Positions 45,263 to 54,376 of a stretch of 64,000 bases of DNA are shown one piece after another; within the stretch, counting starts at the first letter, position 1; each line of letters starts with the position of its first letter. A program made the position numbers and the translations under genes. This DNA comes from Pseudomonadota bacterium. GTDB lineage: Bacteria > Pseudomonadota > Gammaproteobacteria > Burkholderiales > Rhodocyclaceae. The notes beneath the pieces are model-generated. The model saw only the letters and a program-made list of their open reading frames with translations. It did no database searches and was not told where the DNA came from. The stretch spans positions 1 through 64,000 of the forward strand of contig JAFEDJ010000048.1 in the NCBI GenBank assembly GCA_018241685.1. Reading direction: 5' to 3'.

Positions 45263-47008
45263 ATGAAGCTCACCCACCTTTTGGGGCTGTCATTGCTTTC
45301 TGTCGGGCTCGCATCCCCGTCGTTTGCCGCCGACACCCACCGTCCCAATATCCTGCTCATTCTCGCCGACGATCTCGGGCTGACGGACGTCGGCGCCTAC
45401 GGATCGGAAATCTCGACGCCCAATATCGACCGCCTGGCCAAGGGCGGCGCCCGCATGAGCAGCTTCTACGCCTCGCCGTTCTGTTCGCCGACGCGCGCGA
45501 TGCTGATGTCCGGCACCGACAATCACCTGGCGGGCTTCGGCGACATGGCTGAACTCCTGCTGCCCGAACAACGGGGCAAGCCGGGTTACGAGGGCTACCT
45601 GAACGAGCGGGTCCTTGCCATTCCGCAGGTCCTGCACGACGCCGGCTATCGCACGGTCATGGCCGGCAAGTGGCATCTCGGTACCGCCGAGAATCAAAGC
45701 CCGGCAGCCCGCGGTTTCGATCAGTCCTACGCGATGGTGCAAGGCGGCGCCAGCCATTTCGGGGATCAGACGGGTATCGTCGCGCTCGACGCGAACAAGC
45801 CGCCCAAGGCGCTTTATCGGGAGAACGGAAAGTCCATCGATATTCCCCGGGACGGTTTCTATTCCTCCGAGGTATTTGCCAACAAGGTCATGGAATACCT
45901 CGATAAAACCGACGGCACGAAAAAGCCTTTCTTTGCCTACCTGGCCTTTACCGCTCCGCACTGGCCCCTGCAGGCCCCCGATGCCGATATCCAGAAATAC
46001 GCCGAGCGCTACAAGGGCGGCTATGACGAGATCCGGCGCGAACGCGTGGAACGCCTGAAGAAGGCGGGCTTGCTGGATCCGAATACGCCGGTCTTCGAGG
46101 GCAATTCCCGCTGGCCGAAATGGGATTCCCTGTCGCCGGCCGAAAAGCGTGCGGAAGCCAAACGGATGGCCGTCTATGCTGCGATGGTGGACAACATGGA
46201 CCGCCAGATCGGCCGTGTGCTTGCCTATCTCGAAAAGAAGGGAGAACTGGACAATACGGTCGTGTTCTTCCTTTCCGATAACGGCGCGGACGGCAATTCC
46301 GTCTATGACGTGGGCGAAACGCGGAAATGGCTGCACCGGGACATGGACAACAGCATCGAGAACACCGGACGCCCCGGTTCCTTTGTCGAATATGGACCGG
46401 GATGGGCACAGGTCGGCATGACGCCGATGCGCATGTACAAGGCCTTTACCTACGAAGGCGGCATCTCGGTGCCGGCCATCGCCTGGGGCCCCGGCGTCGG
46501 GATCAAGGGCAGCGAGCGTGGCGCGCTGACCCATGTGTCGGATATTGCGCCGACCATTTATGAACTGGCCGGCACGCACCATCCGGGAACCGAGTATCGC
46601 GGCAAGTCCATCCTGCCGGTGCGTGGCAAATCCCTGTTGAGCTACCTGAAAGGGGAAGCGCCAAGCGTGCATGACGCCAACGAGGCGATTGGCTGGGAGC
46701 TGGGCGGGCGCAAGGCGCTGCGCAAGGGGGACTGGAAGATCGTGTATGCCAATCAGCCGTGGGGCAGCGGTCACTGGGAGCTCTACAACATCGTCCAGGA
46801 TCGCACCGAGAGCCATGATCTTGCCGCCGCGATGCCGGACAAGCTGAACGAACTGCTGGCCGCGTGGAAGCAGTACGTCGCCGAAACGGGCACGCTGGAG
46901 ATCGAAGGGCTGGCCAACCGGCCGGGCTACAGCAATGCGGGCCGCTACTACGAGGATCTGGCGGTGGAAGCTGCGCAGAAGCCCAAGGCGCCGGCTGCAA
47001 CGAAGTAG
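45263..47008 (+). CDS. Secreted arylsulfatase (formylglycine type I sulfatase)
   Basis: A 581-residue sulfatase exported by a Sec signal (residues 1-23, ending PSFAA). It hydrolyses sulfate esters in the periplasm. Family motifs include RPNILLILADDLG (metal site), the CSPTR sequence whose cysteine is converted to formylglycine, GKWHLG, and FFLSDNGADG. The C-terminal GDWKIVYANQPWG part is also typical of arylsulfatases. AAAGGAGAC precedes the ATG at 45263. No maturation enzyme gene is seen nearby. Its partners (BASS transporter and DUF1302 barrel) point to a bulky sulfated substrate, but this is inference. Confidence 0.92.
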   Translation: MKLTHLLGLSLLSVGLASPSFAADTHRPNILLILADDLGLTDVGAYGSEISTPNIDRLAKGGARMSSFYASPFCSPTRAMLMSGTDNHLAGFGDMAELLLPEQRGKPGYEGYLNERVLAIPQVLHDAGYRTVMAGKWHLGTAENQSPAARGFDQSYAMVQGGASHFGDQTGIVALDANKPPKALYRENGKSIDIPRDGFYSSEVFANKVMEYLDKTDGTKKPFFAYLAFTAPHWPLQAPDADIQKYAERYKGGYDEIRRERVERLKKAGLLDPNTPVFEGNSRWPKWDSLSPAEKRAEAKRMAVYAAMVDNMDRQIGRVLAYLEKKGELDNTVVFFLSDNGADGNSVYDVGETRKWLHRDMDNSIENTGRPGSFVEYGPGWAQVGMTPMRMYKAFTYEGGISVPAIAWGPGVGIKGSERGALTHVSDIAPTIYELAGTHHPGTEYRGKSILPVRGKSLLSYLKGEAPSVHDANEAIGWELGGRKALRKGDWKIVYANQPWGSGHWELYNIVQDRTESHDLAAAMPDKLNELLAAWKQYVAETGTLEIEGLANRPGYSNAGRYYEDLAVEAAQKPKAPAATK

Positions 47009-47021
47009 GCTCCCGGCTGGC

Positions 47022-49238
47022 GTGCCCGTGATCTGCCTGCATCGATGGCTCCGAGTCCTGCTGGTACTGAGCGTCTTTATGGCGCTCGGTGCCGAAGCAG
47101 CGCCATCCGCGGGCACGCCCCCTGGCTACGTAAGCGAGCGGGTCTGCGGCGAATGCCATGCCGGCGTGACGCGCGCCTGGCAGACCTCCCACCATGCATC
47201 GGCCATGCAGACCGCCACCCGCCGCACGGTGACGGGTGATTTCTCGGCCGGCACGGTGGGCGATGGAGCCGACAGCGTGCGGCTGGCGCAGCAAGGCGAT
47301 GCCTTTTACGCCTGGGCCAGGGATGCGGACGGCCAGCGCCGCAAGCACCGCATCCTCTATACCCTCGGGGTGAGCCCCCTGCAGCAGTATCTGGTGGCAG
47401 CCCCCGGGGGACGCCTGCAGACCCTCACCATCGCATGGGATGTCAGACAACGACGCTGGTTCAGCCTTGCCGAACCCGACGCACAGCCCGGCGACGCGAT
47501 GCACTGGAGCGGCCGCTACCGCAACTGGAACCTGATGTGCGCCGAGTGCCACACCACCGGCCTGCGCAAGGGCTACGACGGCGCCACCGATCGTTATACG
47601 ACCCGCTGGGATGCGCTGGGGGTCGGCTGCCAGGCCTGCCACGGCCCTGGGCAAGCCCATGTGAATGCGGCGCACCGGGGCAACAAGGTGCCGATGCCCG
47701 TCCTGCAGACGGCGCAGGGGCATGCGGAAGGACAGGTCGATCTGTGCGCCCGCTGCCACACCGTCCGCAGCCGGCTGGTCGAGGCCGATCGGCCCAATCA
47801 CCCCCTGCTCGACCAGTTCCGGCCCGAAGTGCTGCGCGAGGGCCTGTACTTTCCCGACGGCCAGCAGCAGGGTGAAGTCTTCGAGGCCGGCTCCTTCAAG
47901 CAGTCGCGGATGTTTGCCGCCGGCGTTGGATGCACCGACTGCCACGACCCACACAGCGGAAAACTGAAGCGCGAAGGCAATGCCACCTGCACGCTGTGCC
48001 ACAGCGCTGCCGGCAATCCGCGCTTCCCGACGCTGGCGCTGAAACGCTACGACGACGCCTCCCACCACCAGCATCAACCCGGCACGCCGGGCAGCGACTG
48101 CGTGGACTGCCACATGCCCACGCGCACCTACATGGGCGTCCATGCCCGCCGCGATCACGCGATCAGGATTCCGCGCCCAGACCTCAGCGACGAACTGGGT
48201 GCCCCCAACGCCTGCGACCAATGCCATGCCGGGCGCGGCAAGCGCTGGGCCGCCAACGCGCTCGCCGGCCGCCCGTTGCCGCCTGCCGATACGCAGTACG
48301 ACTTCGCAGGCACCTTCCTGCGCGCCCGCCAGGGCGATGTGGCCACGACGGGTGACTTGACCCGCATCGTGACCGACCGGACGCGCCCCACCATCATCCG
48401 CGCCACCGCCGTCGATCTGCTCGGCAGCCTCGGTGCGGACATCCCGGAAGCGGCCCTCCGCGATGCCGATCCGCTGCTCCGCTCGTATGCCGCTGCGGCA
48501 GTCGCAGCAGGCCATGGATCGAAGGAGGCGCTGATCGACCTGCTGAACGATCCGGTACGCGCCGTGCGCATGGCCGCGGCGCGCAGCCTTCTCACCCTGG
48601 GGCAATCCGTCCCATCCGGGCACGCCCTGGCCTATGCGGTCGCCCTCGACGAATACAAGCAGGCCCAGTCGGTCATGGCCGACTTTCCATCCGCCCGGTT
48701 GAATCTGGCCCTATTGGCCCGCGATCAAGGTGCCGTCGACACCGCAATCGACCATCTGCAATCGGCGTTGCGGATGGACAGCCGATTCGAGGCTGCCCGG
48801 CTCGAACTGGCGCGACAACAGGCCGCCCTCGGCGACGCCACCCAAGCAGAAACGACCCTGAGGGAAGGCCTTCCCCTCACCCGCAAACCGGCGGAATTGC
48901 AGCTCGCCCTGGGCACCTTGCTGTCGAAGGCAGGACGATTTGCCGAGGCCGAGCGGGCGTTTGCCGCCGCTGTACGTGCCAATCCCGCGGCAGCGCGGGC
49001 CCGCTACAGTCATGCGCTGGTGCTGCTCCGTCTGTCACGCTGGACCGAAGCAGGCACGGAACTACAGGCATTGCGCGCCGCGTTTCCCGACAACGCCGAT
49101 GTCGCCTACGCGCTCGTAGTGCTCTGGATACAGAGTGGTCAGACGGCAACGGCCCGCGCAGCCCTGCCGGAATTGATGCACGCCCATCCGGATGATCAGC
49201 GCTTGCGGCGCCTGTGGATGCAGCTGGGAGCCCCATGA
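47022..49238 (+). CDS. Octaheme cytochrome c with HEAT-like and TPR repeats
   Basis: A secreted multiheme protein of about 738 residues. After a signal peptide, eight CxxCH sites follow: CGECH, CAECH, CQACH, CARCH, CTDCH, CTLCH, CVDCH and CDQCH, all in the first 410 or so residues. The rest has HEAT-like helices (ATAVDLLGSLG, AALRDADPLLRSYAAAAVA) and TPR-like helices (DTAIDHLQSALRMDSRFEAARLELAR, AEAERAFAAAVRANPAAARA). The start is uncertain: GTG at 47022 or 47028 gives a good signal sequence but the ribosome-binding site is weak. It begins 13 bp after the arylsulfatase gene. Relatives are called cytochrome c554/TPR proteins, usually of unknown function. Confidence 0.8.
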   Translation: MPVICLHRWLRVLLVLSVFMALGAEAAPSAGTPPGYVSERVCGECHAGVTRAWQTSHHASAMQTATRRTVTGDFSAGTVGDGADSVRLAQQGDAFYAWARDADGQRRKHRILYTLGVSPLQQYLVAAPGGRLQTLTIAWDVRQRRWFSLAEPDAQPGDAMHWSGRYRNWNLMCAECHTTGLRKGYDGATDRYTTRWDALGVGCQACHGPGQAHVNAAHRGNKVPMPVLQTAQGHAEGQVDLCARCHTVRSRLVEADRPNHPLLDQFRPEVLREGLYFPDGQQQGEVFEAGSFKQSRMFAAGVGCTDCHDPHSGKLKREGNATCTLCHSAAGNPRFPTLALKRYDDASHHQHQPGTPGSDCVDCHMPTRTYMGVHARRDHAIRIPRPDLSDELGAPNACDQCHAGRGKRWAANALAGRPLPPADTQYDFAGTFLRARQGDVATTGDLTRIVTDRTRPTIIRATAVDLLGSLGADIPEAALRDADPLLRSYAAAAVAAGHGSKEALIDLLNDPVRAVRMAAARSLLTLGQSVPSGHALAYAVALDEYKQAQSVMADFPSARLNLALLARDQGAVDTAIDHLQSALRMDSRFEAARLELARQQAALGDATQAETTLREGLPLTRKPAELQLALGTLLSKAGRFAEAERAFAAAVRANPAAARARYSHALVLLRLSRWTEAGTELQALRAAFPDNADVAYALVVLWIQSGQTATARAALPELMHAHPDDQRLRRLWMQLGAP

Positions 49239-49498
49239 CCTCGCGTAGGGACAAGTAGCCCCCGCTCGCTTTCATGTCGCACCCCGAAATGCTGGGGTGG
49301 CACCGGCTGTTTCGCAGTTGCCCCTGGTCGCTCCAACTGCTTGGGAATGTTTGCTACACATGCAGGACGTTGCGGGCGGTGTAGACCGCATTCGCATGAA
49401 CTCAGGCCGCCTGCTCTCGCATGAATGCCAATTGCGTTATCGACATGCTAAGGTGTGTCTCCACGCAACTTGCATTACAACATCATCGGTCTTGTCTC

Positions 49499-50053
49499 AT
49501 GCGTATCGAAGGCACTCTCACGAAATGGAACGATGATCGCGGTTTTGGATTCATCACCCCCGCCAATGGCGGGCCGGAAGTCTTCGTGCATATCTCGGCA
49601 TTTCCGAAGGACGGACGTCGTCCGACCATCGGAGAACAACTGACATTCGAAATCGATACCGACGGTGCCGGCAAGAAGCGCGCGCGAAACCTGCTCTGCC
49701 CTGACCGTCCCGCCACGCGCCCTGTACGTCCCTCCGTTCCCCGCCGCCATAAAGAAGAAAAGCGGAGCCTGCTTGGCCGGATCGCTCCACTTTTCGTCGT
49801 CATCGCGCTGGCCAGTTACGGCTACGACAAATACACACACCGCACCGCACCACAGCCGGCGGCCTCTTCTGTGTCTACCGATCAGACAGCCCCGTCGCCT
49901 TTCCACTGCGATGGCCGGACCCATTGTTCGCAAATGACGTCCTGCGCCGAAGCGACATACTTCCTGCGCAACTGCCCCAACGTCCAGATGGACGGCAACC
50001 ACGATGGCGTGCCATGCGAACAACAATGGTGCACTGGCCCTTTTGCCAGATAG
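49499..50053 (+). CDS. Cold-shock-domain protein with membrane helix and excalibur domain
   Basis: A 184-residue protein with three parts: an N-terminal cold-shock fold (about 1-65; GTLTKWNDDRGFGFITP, VFVHISAFP), a Lys/Arg linker with one membrane helix (about 98-113, IAPLFVVIALASYG), and a C-terminal excalibur domain (about 140-180; cysteine pattern with MDGNHDGVPCE), which binds calcium in related proteins. The RNA/DNA-binding part would be cytosolic and the excalibur part periplasmic. The ATG at 49499 gives a proper cold-shock start; the ribosome-binding site is weak. A 260-bp gap separates it from the octaheme gene. Confidence 0.8.
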   Translation: MRIEGTLTKWNDDRGFGFITPANGGPEVFVHISAFPKDGRRPTIGEQLTFEIDTDGAGKKRARNLLCPDRPATRPVRPSVPRRHKEEKRSLLGRIAPLFVVIALASYGYDKYTHRTAPQPAASSVSTDQTAPSPFHCDGRTHCSQMTSCAEATYFLRNCPNVQMDGNHDGVPCEQQWCTGPFAR

Positions 50054-50071
50054 CTCGACAGGAAATGATTC

Positions 50072-50719
50072 ATGGGCGCAAAGACCTGGATGCTCGTATT
50101 TTCAGACTTGAACGCGCGCGAAGCGCTCGCAGCTAAACCTTCGCTGGATCGTGACGCAAGCCTGAAGCTCGCGAGCACCCTGTTCCCTGGCGAGAGACTT
50201 GAACCAATCGGGGATGGCGATCTTTCCTATACCTGCCCTCCCGAAAACGAAGTTCATATCGGCTGCTTCCAGAGCGTCTCTGTCGTTGCGGCGAGAGAGT
50301 TCGCCATCGACTACCCATCCAGGCTGCCGCATCACTTCATTGCCGCCGGTGGCCACGGACTTGTCACGCTCCACGCAATGCATAGTGCGGTCGATTGGTT
50401 TGCTTATGCGATATGGTCAAATGGAAAGCTCGTGCGCGCTCTCAGCCTGTCGCCGGATGACGGAATTATCGAAGACATCGGCCAGCGCTTACCTTTCGAA
50501 GAACCTTATTGGTCTGGTGAGCACCCGGATGCGGATGACGACGACGAGGGGAGCTCTTACCCGTTTCCATTCCATCCCCTGGACCTCGGTGAGGAAGCAC
50601 TGAAGAACTGTTTCGGCTACCAACTCGAAGGCTTCATGGATCCTTCGCTGCTTGAACCAGAGTCAATTCCACTGCTCCGCTACAAACGCTCCCGCCCCTC
50701 CTGGTGGAAATTCTGGTAA
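50072..50719 (+). CDS. DUF6928-family protein
   Basis: A 215-residue soluble protein recognised as DUF6928 from its opening MGAKTWMLVFSD, the VHIGCFQSVSVVAAREFAID segment, HAMHSAVDWFAYAIW and SLSPDDGIIEDIG. Function is unknown. The family is, to my knowledge, commonest in Actinobacteria, so this copy may have been acquired. AGGAAA lies at proper distance before the ATG at 50072. It starts 18 bp after the excalibur gene. Confidence 0.75.
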   Translation: MGAKTWMLVFSDLNAREALAAKPSLDRDASLKLASTLFPGERLEPIGDGDLSYTCPPENEVHIGCFQSVSVVAAREFAIDYPSRLPHHFIAAGGHGLVTLHAMHSAVDWFAYAIWSNGKLVRALSLSPDDGIIEDIGQRLPFEEPYWSGEHPDADDDDEGSSYPFPFHPLDLGEEALKNCFGYQLEGFMDPSLLEPESIPLLRYKRSRPSWWKFW

Positions 50720-50762
50720 CGAGGCCAAACCCATCATTTCGCCAAATCGGTCGCCGCGATCC

Positions 50763-50951
50763 ATGAGCAAACCGTTTCATGAGTTTCCCCTCTCCGATTT
50801 TTGGGAGGACTCGGATTACGCTCGAGAGCAGTATGTGGACGATCCTTTGACAGACGAGAAGGTGGCGGCTGTCGAAATGAGTCTCGGATATAAATTACCC
50901 ATGGCCTATATCACTCTTGCCAGACACAAAGGGAAGGAGCCCTCACGATGA
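50763..50951 (+). pseudogene. SMI1/KNR4-type gene, 3' truncated
   Basis: A 62-residue frame that begins like SMI1/KNR4 immunity-type proteins (FWEDSDYAREQYVDDPLTDE, then VEMSLGYKLPMAYITLARHKG), where the family continues for another 80-100 residues. Here it stops just after that point and runs into the ribosome-binding site and ATG of the methyltransferase gene (ATGA overlap). A recombination or deletion joint therefore lies near 50930-50948. SMI1/KNR4 proteins often protect against contact-dependent toxins; no toxin gene is nearby. Confidence 0.6.
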
Positions 50952-51550
50952 GCATCGACCACTTCGCCCATAAGGCGGGCAGTTACGACGGGAACCCCAG
51001 CCGGGTGGACAACGTCGCGAACATTGCCGGAGCCATCCGGAATGCCATCACGCTCGACCGGTCCATGCACCTCATGGATTTCGGTTCGGGCACCGGCCTG
51101 CTGCTGGAGCGGATCGCGCCGTATGTCGGGAAGATCACCGCGGTGGATGTTTCCAGTTCGATGAACACGCAACTCCAGGCAAAGCAGGCTGGTTTGGGCT
51201 GCGCGCTGGAGATCGTGGAGATCGATCTCGAAACGTCCGAGCTCAGCGGTACATTTGACGGCATCATTTCCTCGATGACCATGCACCACATCCGGGACAC
51301 GGACGCAATGTTCCGGAAGTTCCACTCGCTGCTGAAGGACGGTGGCTTTATCGCCCTGTCCGACCTGGATCGGGAGGACGGCAGCTTTCATACGGAAGAC
51401 ACCGGGGTCCATCATTTCGGTTTTGAGCGCAGTGAATTTGCGAAATCCGCTGCGGCGGCGGGGTTCCGGATGATTCAAACGTCTTCGGCCAGCGTCGTGC
51501 ATAAGCCCCAGGGCGATTTCCCGGTGTTTCTGCTCACCGCGCTTCGATGA
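50948..51550 (+). CDS. Class I SAM-dependent methyltransferase
   Basis: A 200-residue cytosolic methyltransferase. Motif I is LMDFGSGTGLLLERI, motif II/acidic loop is ITAVDVSSSM, and motif IV is FDGIISSMTMHHI, followed by LLKDGGFIALSD. Substrate is unknown, though the pattern is that of small-molecule (UbiE-like) methyltransferases. AGGAG at about 50935-50939 is well placed. Its first bases overlap the truncated SMI1/KNR4 frame. Repeat copy 2 begins 83 bp downstream. Confidence 0.88.
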   Translation: MSIDHFAHKAGSYDGNPSRVDNVANIAGAIRNAITLDRSMHLMDFGSGTGLLLERIAPYVGKITAVDVSSSMNTQLQAKQAGLGCALEIVEIDLETSELSGTFDGIISSMTMHHIRDTDAMFRKFHSLLKDGGFIALSDLDREDGSFHTEDTGVHHFGFERSEFAKSAAAAGFRMIQTSSASVVHKPQGDFPVFLLTALR

Positions 51551-51633
51551 GCCGGCTATCCTGCCGCGCCCCGGCGCGGTCCGCCCGCCCCCCGCCGGGG
51601 CGCTCCGCACACGCAACCCACCCCGCCGGACAT

Positions 51634-51950
51634 CCCCCGAAGCCGATCCGACCCTCCGCAAGCTCGTCGCGAGGAGCCCGGCGAGTGTCCTGCCCTGTCC
51701 GCGAATCCCTCGCGAGTCCCTCCGGGACAGTCCGCCCTGTCCCGCCGACACACCCACCCTATCCCGGAATCTCTCGTGAGGAGCTCCGGGATAGGGGCCG
51801 CCTGTCCGGGATACGGGCCCGAGCAGCACGGAGACAGTCCCGCCCTATCCCCACTGCCCGATCGAGGGCTTCCGATACAGGACGGAGTACCCCGGCGGGG
51901 GTCGCGAGGTCCTCCGGGATAGTCGCGAGTACCCCGGAGGGGGTCGCGAG
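51634..51950. repeat. Dispersed structured repeat, copy 2
   Basis: Same orientation as copy 1 at 12888-13245 and near-identical over most of its length, lying in the 604-bp gap between the methyltransferase and DUF2867 genes. Hairpin arms CGGGACAG/CTGTCCCG are kept. The arms CCCTATCCCGGA/TCCGGGATAGGG are perfect here although the loop is shorter than in copy 1. TCGCGA occurs five times. The remaining gap (51951-52154) shows no recognised element. Confidence 0.85.
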
Positions 51951-52154
51951 CCCTGGCGCCAGAGCGGCGATCGCCGGGAGGACGCAGCCGGGCTGCCCGG
52001 CCACGAGGACAGCGCTTTGCCAGCGCCACACCCGCCGTCGTAATATCCATTTCGACTTTCCACGGCGCCGTTCGGACCGAGTTCCGGCAAGGCACGCCTA
52101 GCACTGCGATGCCAGGCGGATAGGGAAGGTTCTTGTGCAATCGTTGGTACCCCT

Positions 52155-52697
52155 ATGCCCTCCCCTATCCATCCCATCGAAACCGCAGTGCCGCCCAATA
52201 GCCGGATCCAGAGCTTCCTGGCCGGTGCCAGCTTTTACGATTCGTGGAGCATCACGTCGCACGAGGTCGACCGCTCGGCGCTCGATCACTTCATCGCCGC
52301 GGCCCGGCGTACGCCGCGCTGGGTCGATGCCTGCATGGCGGCGCGCAACCGGGTGGTCCGCTTCTTCGGCTTGAAGGATCTCGGTGGGCTATCCGGCCTG
52401 GAGGGGGGCCGGCGCGCGGTGGATTACCTGCCGGGGGAGCGCGTCGGAATTTTCACGGTCTTCGAAAACCGCTTCGATGAGGCGCTGATCGGCGACCGCG
52501 ACAAGCACCTCAATGTCGTGCTCAGCGTGCATCGCCATGCCCTCCCCGGCGGGCGGGAAGTCGTCGTCACCATCACGACGGTGGTGCATGTGAAGAACGC
52601 GCTCGGCCGTCTGTACATGCTGGCGGTCAAGCCCATGCACCGCTTCATCGCCCCGGCGGTGCTCGCCACGATTGGCGACGCCGCTCGCACGGCCTGA
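52155..52697 (+). CDS. DUF2867-family protein
   Basis: A 180-residue soluble protein of the DUF2867 family, recognised from FYDSWSI, the ARRTPRWVDACMAARNRVVRFFGLKD core, VGIFTVFEN and DKHLNVVLSVH. Function is unknown; relatives include small SRPBCC-like domains of oxidoreductase-linked proteins. The ATG at 52155 is used; the ribosome-binding site is not obvious. It is convergent with the TPR-regulator gene. Confidence 0.7.
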   Translation: MPSPIHPIETAVPPNSRIQSFLAGASFYDSWSITSHEVDRSALDHFIAAARRTPRWVDACMAARNRVVRFFGLKDLGGLSGLEGGRRAVDYLPGERVGIFTVFENRFDEALIGDRDKHLNVVLSVHRHALPGGREVVVTITTVVHVKNALGRLYMLAVKPMHRFIAPAVLATIGDAARTA

Positions 52698-52744
52698 CCG
52701 CGCAGGCTGTGCCGCAGAAACGCAATGGCAACGGGCAGCGGCTA

Positions 52745-54364
52745 TTAGCGGAGGGTTTCCAGCTTGGCCAGCAATTCGCCGCAGCGCTTCTCGCCCGGCG
52801 AGATCTGGCGGGCGGTGAGGATGGAGCGGCGGGCGTCGTTGTCCATGTCGTGCCGCCAGCCGCCCTTCTGCATCAGCGCGATGACCACATAGGCGTGGTT
52901 GAGGAGCAGGCGCGGGTTGCGCGGCATCAGTGACTTGGCTTCGTTGAGGAATTCGAGGGCTTCGCTCAGCTTGCCCTGGCTGGCCAGGCGCACGCCCTGG
53001 TTCATGGATTCGGTCGCCTGCTGGCGGGTGGTCTTGACCAGCGCGCGGCCTTCGTCACCCATGCCGCCCTTTTCGAAGACTTCCAGGACGCGGGAAGCCA
53101 GTTCCTCGTCCTCGTGGTTGTTGAGCACGACGAATTGCAGGAGCTTGCTGGCCGTTTCCTTGTTGCCCATGAGCATGAAGGTTTCCGCCAGATTCAGCGT
53201 GGCGGCGGGCGAAAGGTTTTGCGTGCCACTCTGGATGCGGGCGGCGACGTCACGGGCCGCCGCTTCCGCAAGTTGCGTGTTGCCCGAGACATGATGCACG
53301 CGGACTTCGGCCGCCTTGCCCTGGAGCCGGGCTTCGTCGTTGTCGATGTCGATGCTCAGCTGGGACAGCAGCTTGAGGGCTTCGCCCGGCTTGTTCTGGG
53401 CGGTGTAGACCCGGGCCAGACCGAGGTAGGGTTCGGGCGTCTTGTAGGTGGTCCTGGCGGCGAGCTTGAGAGCCTTCTGGTAGGCCGACACGGCGATATC
53501 GAGGTCATCGCAGTGCAGGGCGCTTTCTCCCAGGGCCGACTGGCGTTGGGATGAGTTGGGCGACACCATCACCGCGTGGTGCAACACCCGCTGCGCATCG
53601 CTCCAGGCCCCCTGGCGCTGGTAGGTGTGCGCCAGCACGTCGTAGGCTTCCAGATAATTCGGGTAGTCGCCGACGAGTTGCTCCAGGGTTTCGCGGGCGC
53701 GGGAAAAGTGGCCGCGGTGGATATGCAGCTTTGCCATGCCGACCCGCGCCCAGGGCACATCCCGCCGCGCGAGGACGGCGTCGAACAGACTGCCGGCCTT
53801 TTCGGGCTGGCCGAGGTTCAAATAGAGGTCGGCCTGGATGCGCAGGATCTCCATGGAACTGGTCGGGTCCTGCTCCAGGCGCGCCTTGCACAGGTCGATG
53901 GCCTTTTGGTATTCCTTGGCCCGCATCGCGGCGGCGATACCGGCCAGGGCCGCCTTGCGCCCGAGCAGTTTTGCCAGCCGGCTCTGCAGGGTGGCTTCGC
54001 TCACCGGCTTGAGCAGGTAGTCGTCGGGCTGATGCTCGACGGCGCCCATGACCATGTCCGCAGTCTTTTCGGCAGTCACCATGATCCAGATCGTGGAGGC
54101 GCTCACCAAGCCATCATGGCGGGCTTCTTCCAGGATCTGCTGGCCGTTCTTGCCCGCGCCAAGGTGATAGTCGCACAGGATCACATCGCACTTGCCGCGG
54201 CGCAGAACGTTCAAGGCCTCGATGCCATTGGCCGCCACTTCGATGTGGCGGGCACCACAGCGCCGCAGCAGCTCGCGCAGAATCCCGCGCATGGCCTCGA
54301 AATCCTCGACGAGAAGGAAGGAGCGGTCTGCGAAATTGGCCCTGCTCGGATCTACGACTACCAT
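52745..54364 (-). CDS. Receiver-TPR response regulator
   Basis: A 539-residue protein with an N-terminal receiver domain (about 12-130; FLLVEDFEAMR, ILCDYHLG as phospho-site, LLKPV) followed by about ten TPR-like helical pairs (for example AQRVLHHAVMVSPNSSQRQSALG). There is no DNA-binding or enzymatic domain, so output is probably protein-protein. It starts 12 bp after the kinase gene on the same strand. A related layout occurs in chemotaxis- and twitching-linked regulators, but no such genes are adjacent. Confidence 0.88.
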   Translation of the reverse strand: MVVVDPSRANFADRSFLLVEDFEAMRGILRELLRRCGARHIEVAANGIEALNVLRRGKCDVILCDYHLGAGKNGQQILEEARHDGLVSASTIWIMVTAEKTADMVMGAVEHQPDDYLLKPVSEATLQSRLAKLLGRKAALAGIAAAMRAKEYQKAIDLCKARLEQDPTSSMEILRIQADLYLNLGQPEKAGSLFDAVLARRDVPWARVGMAKLHIHRGHFSRARETLEQLVGDYPNYLEAYDVLAHTYQRQGAWSDAQRVLHHAVMVSPNSSQRQSALGESALHCDDLDIAVSAYQKALKLAARTTYKTPEPYLGLARVYTAQNKPGEALKLLSQLSIDIDNDEARLQGKAAEVRVHHVSGNTQLAEAAARDVAARIQSGTQNLSPAATLNLAETFMLMGNKETASKLLQFVVLNNHEDEELASRVLEVFEKGGMGDEGRALVKTTRQQATESMNQGVRLASQGKLSEALEFLNEAKSLMPRNPRLLLNHAYVVIALMQKGGWRHDMDNDARRSILTARQISPGEKRCGELLAKLETLR

Positions 54365-54376
54365 TGCGTTGTTTCT

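Noticed and set aside
49280..49299. CACCCC/GGGGTG hairpin after the octaheme gene as a terminator
   Set aside because: The stem is only 6 bp with an 8-bp loop and there is no T-run.
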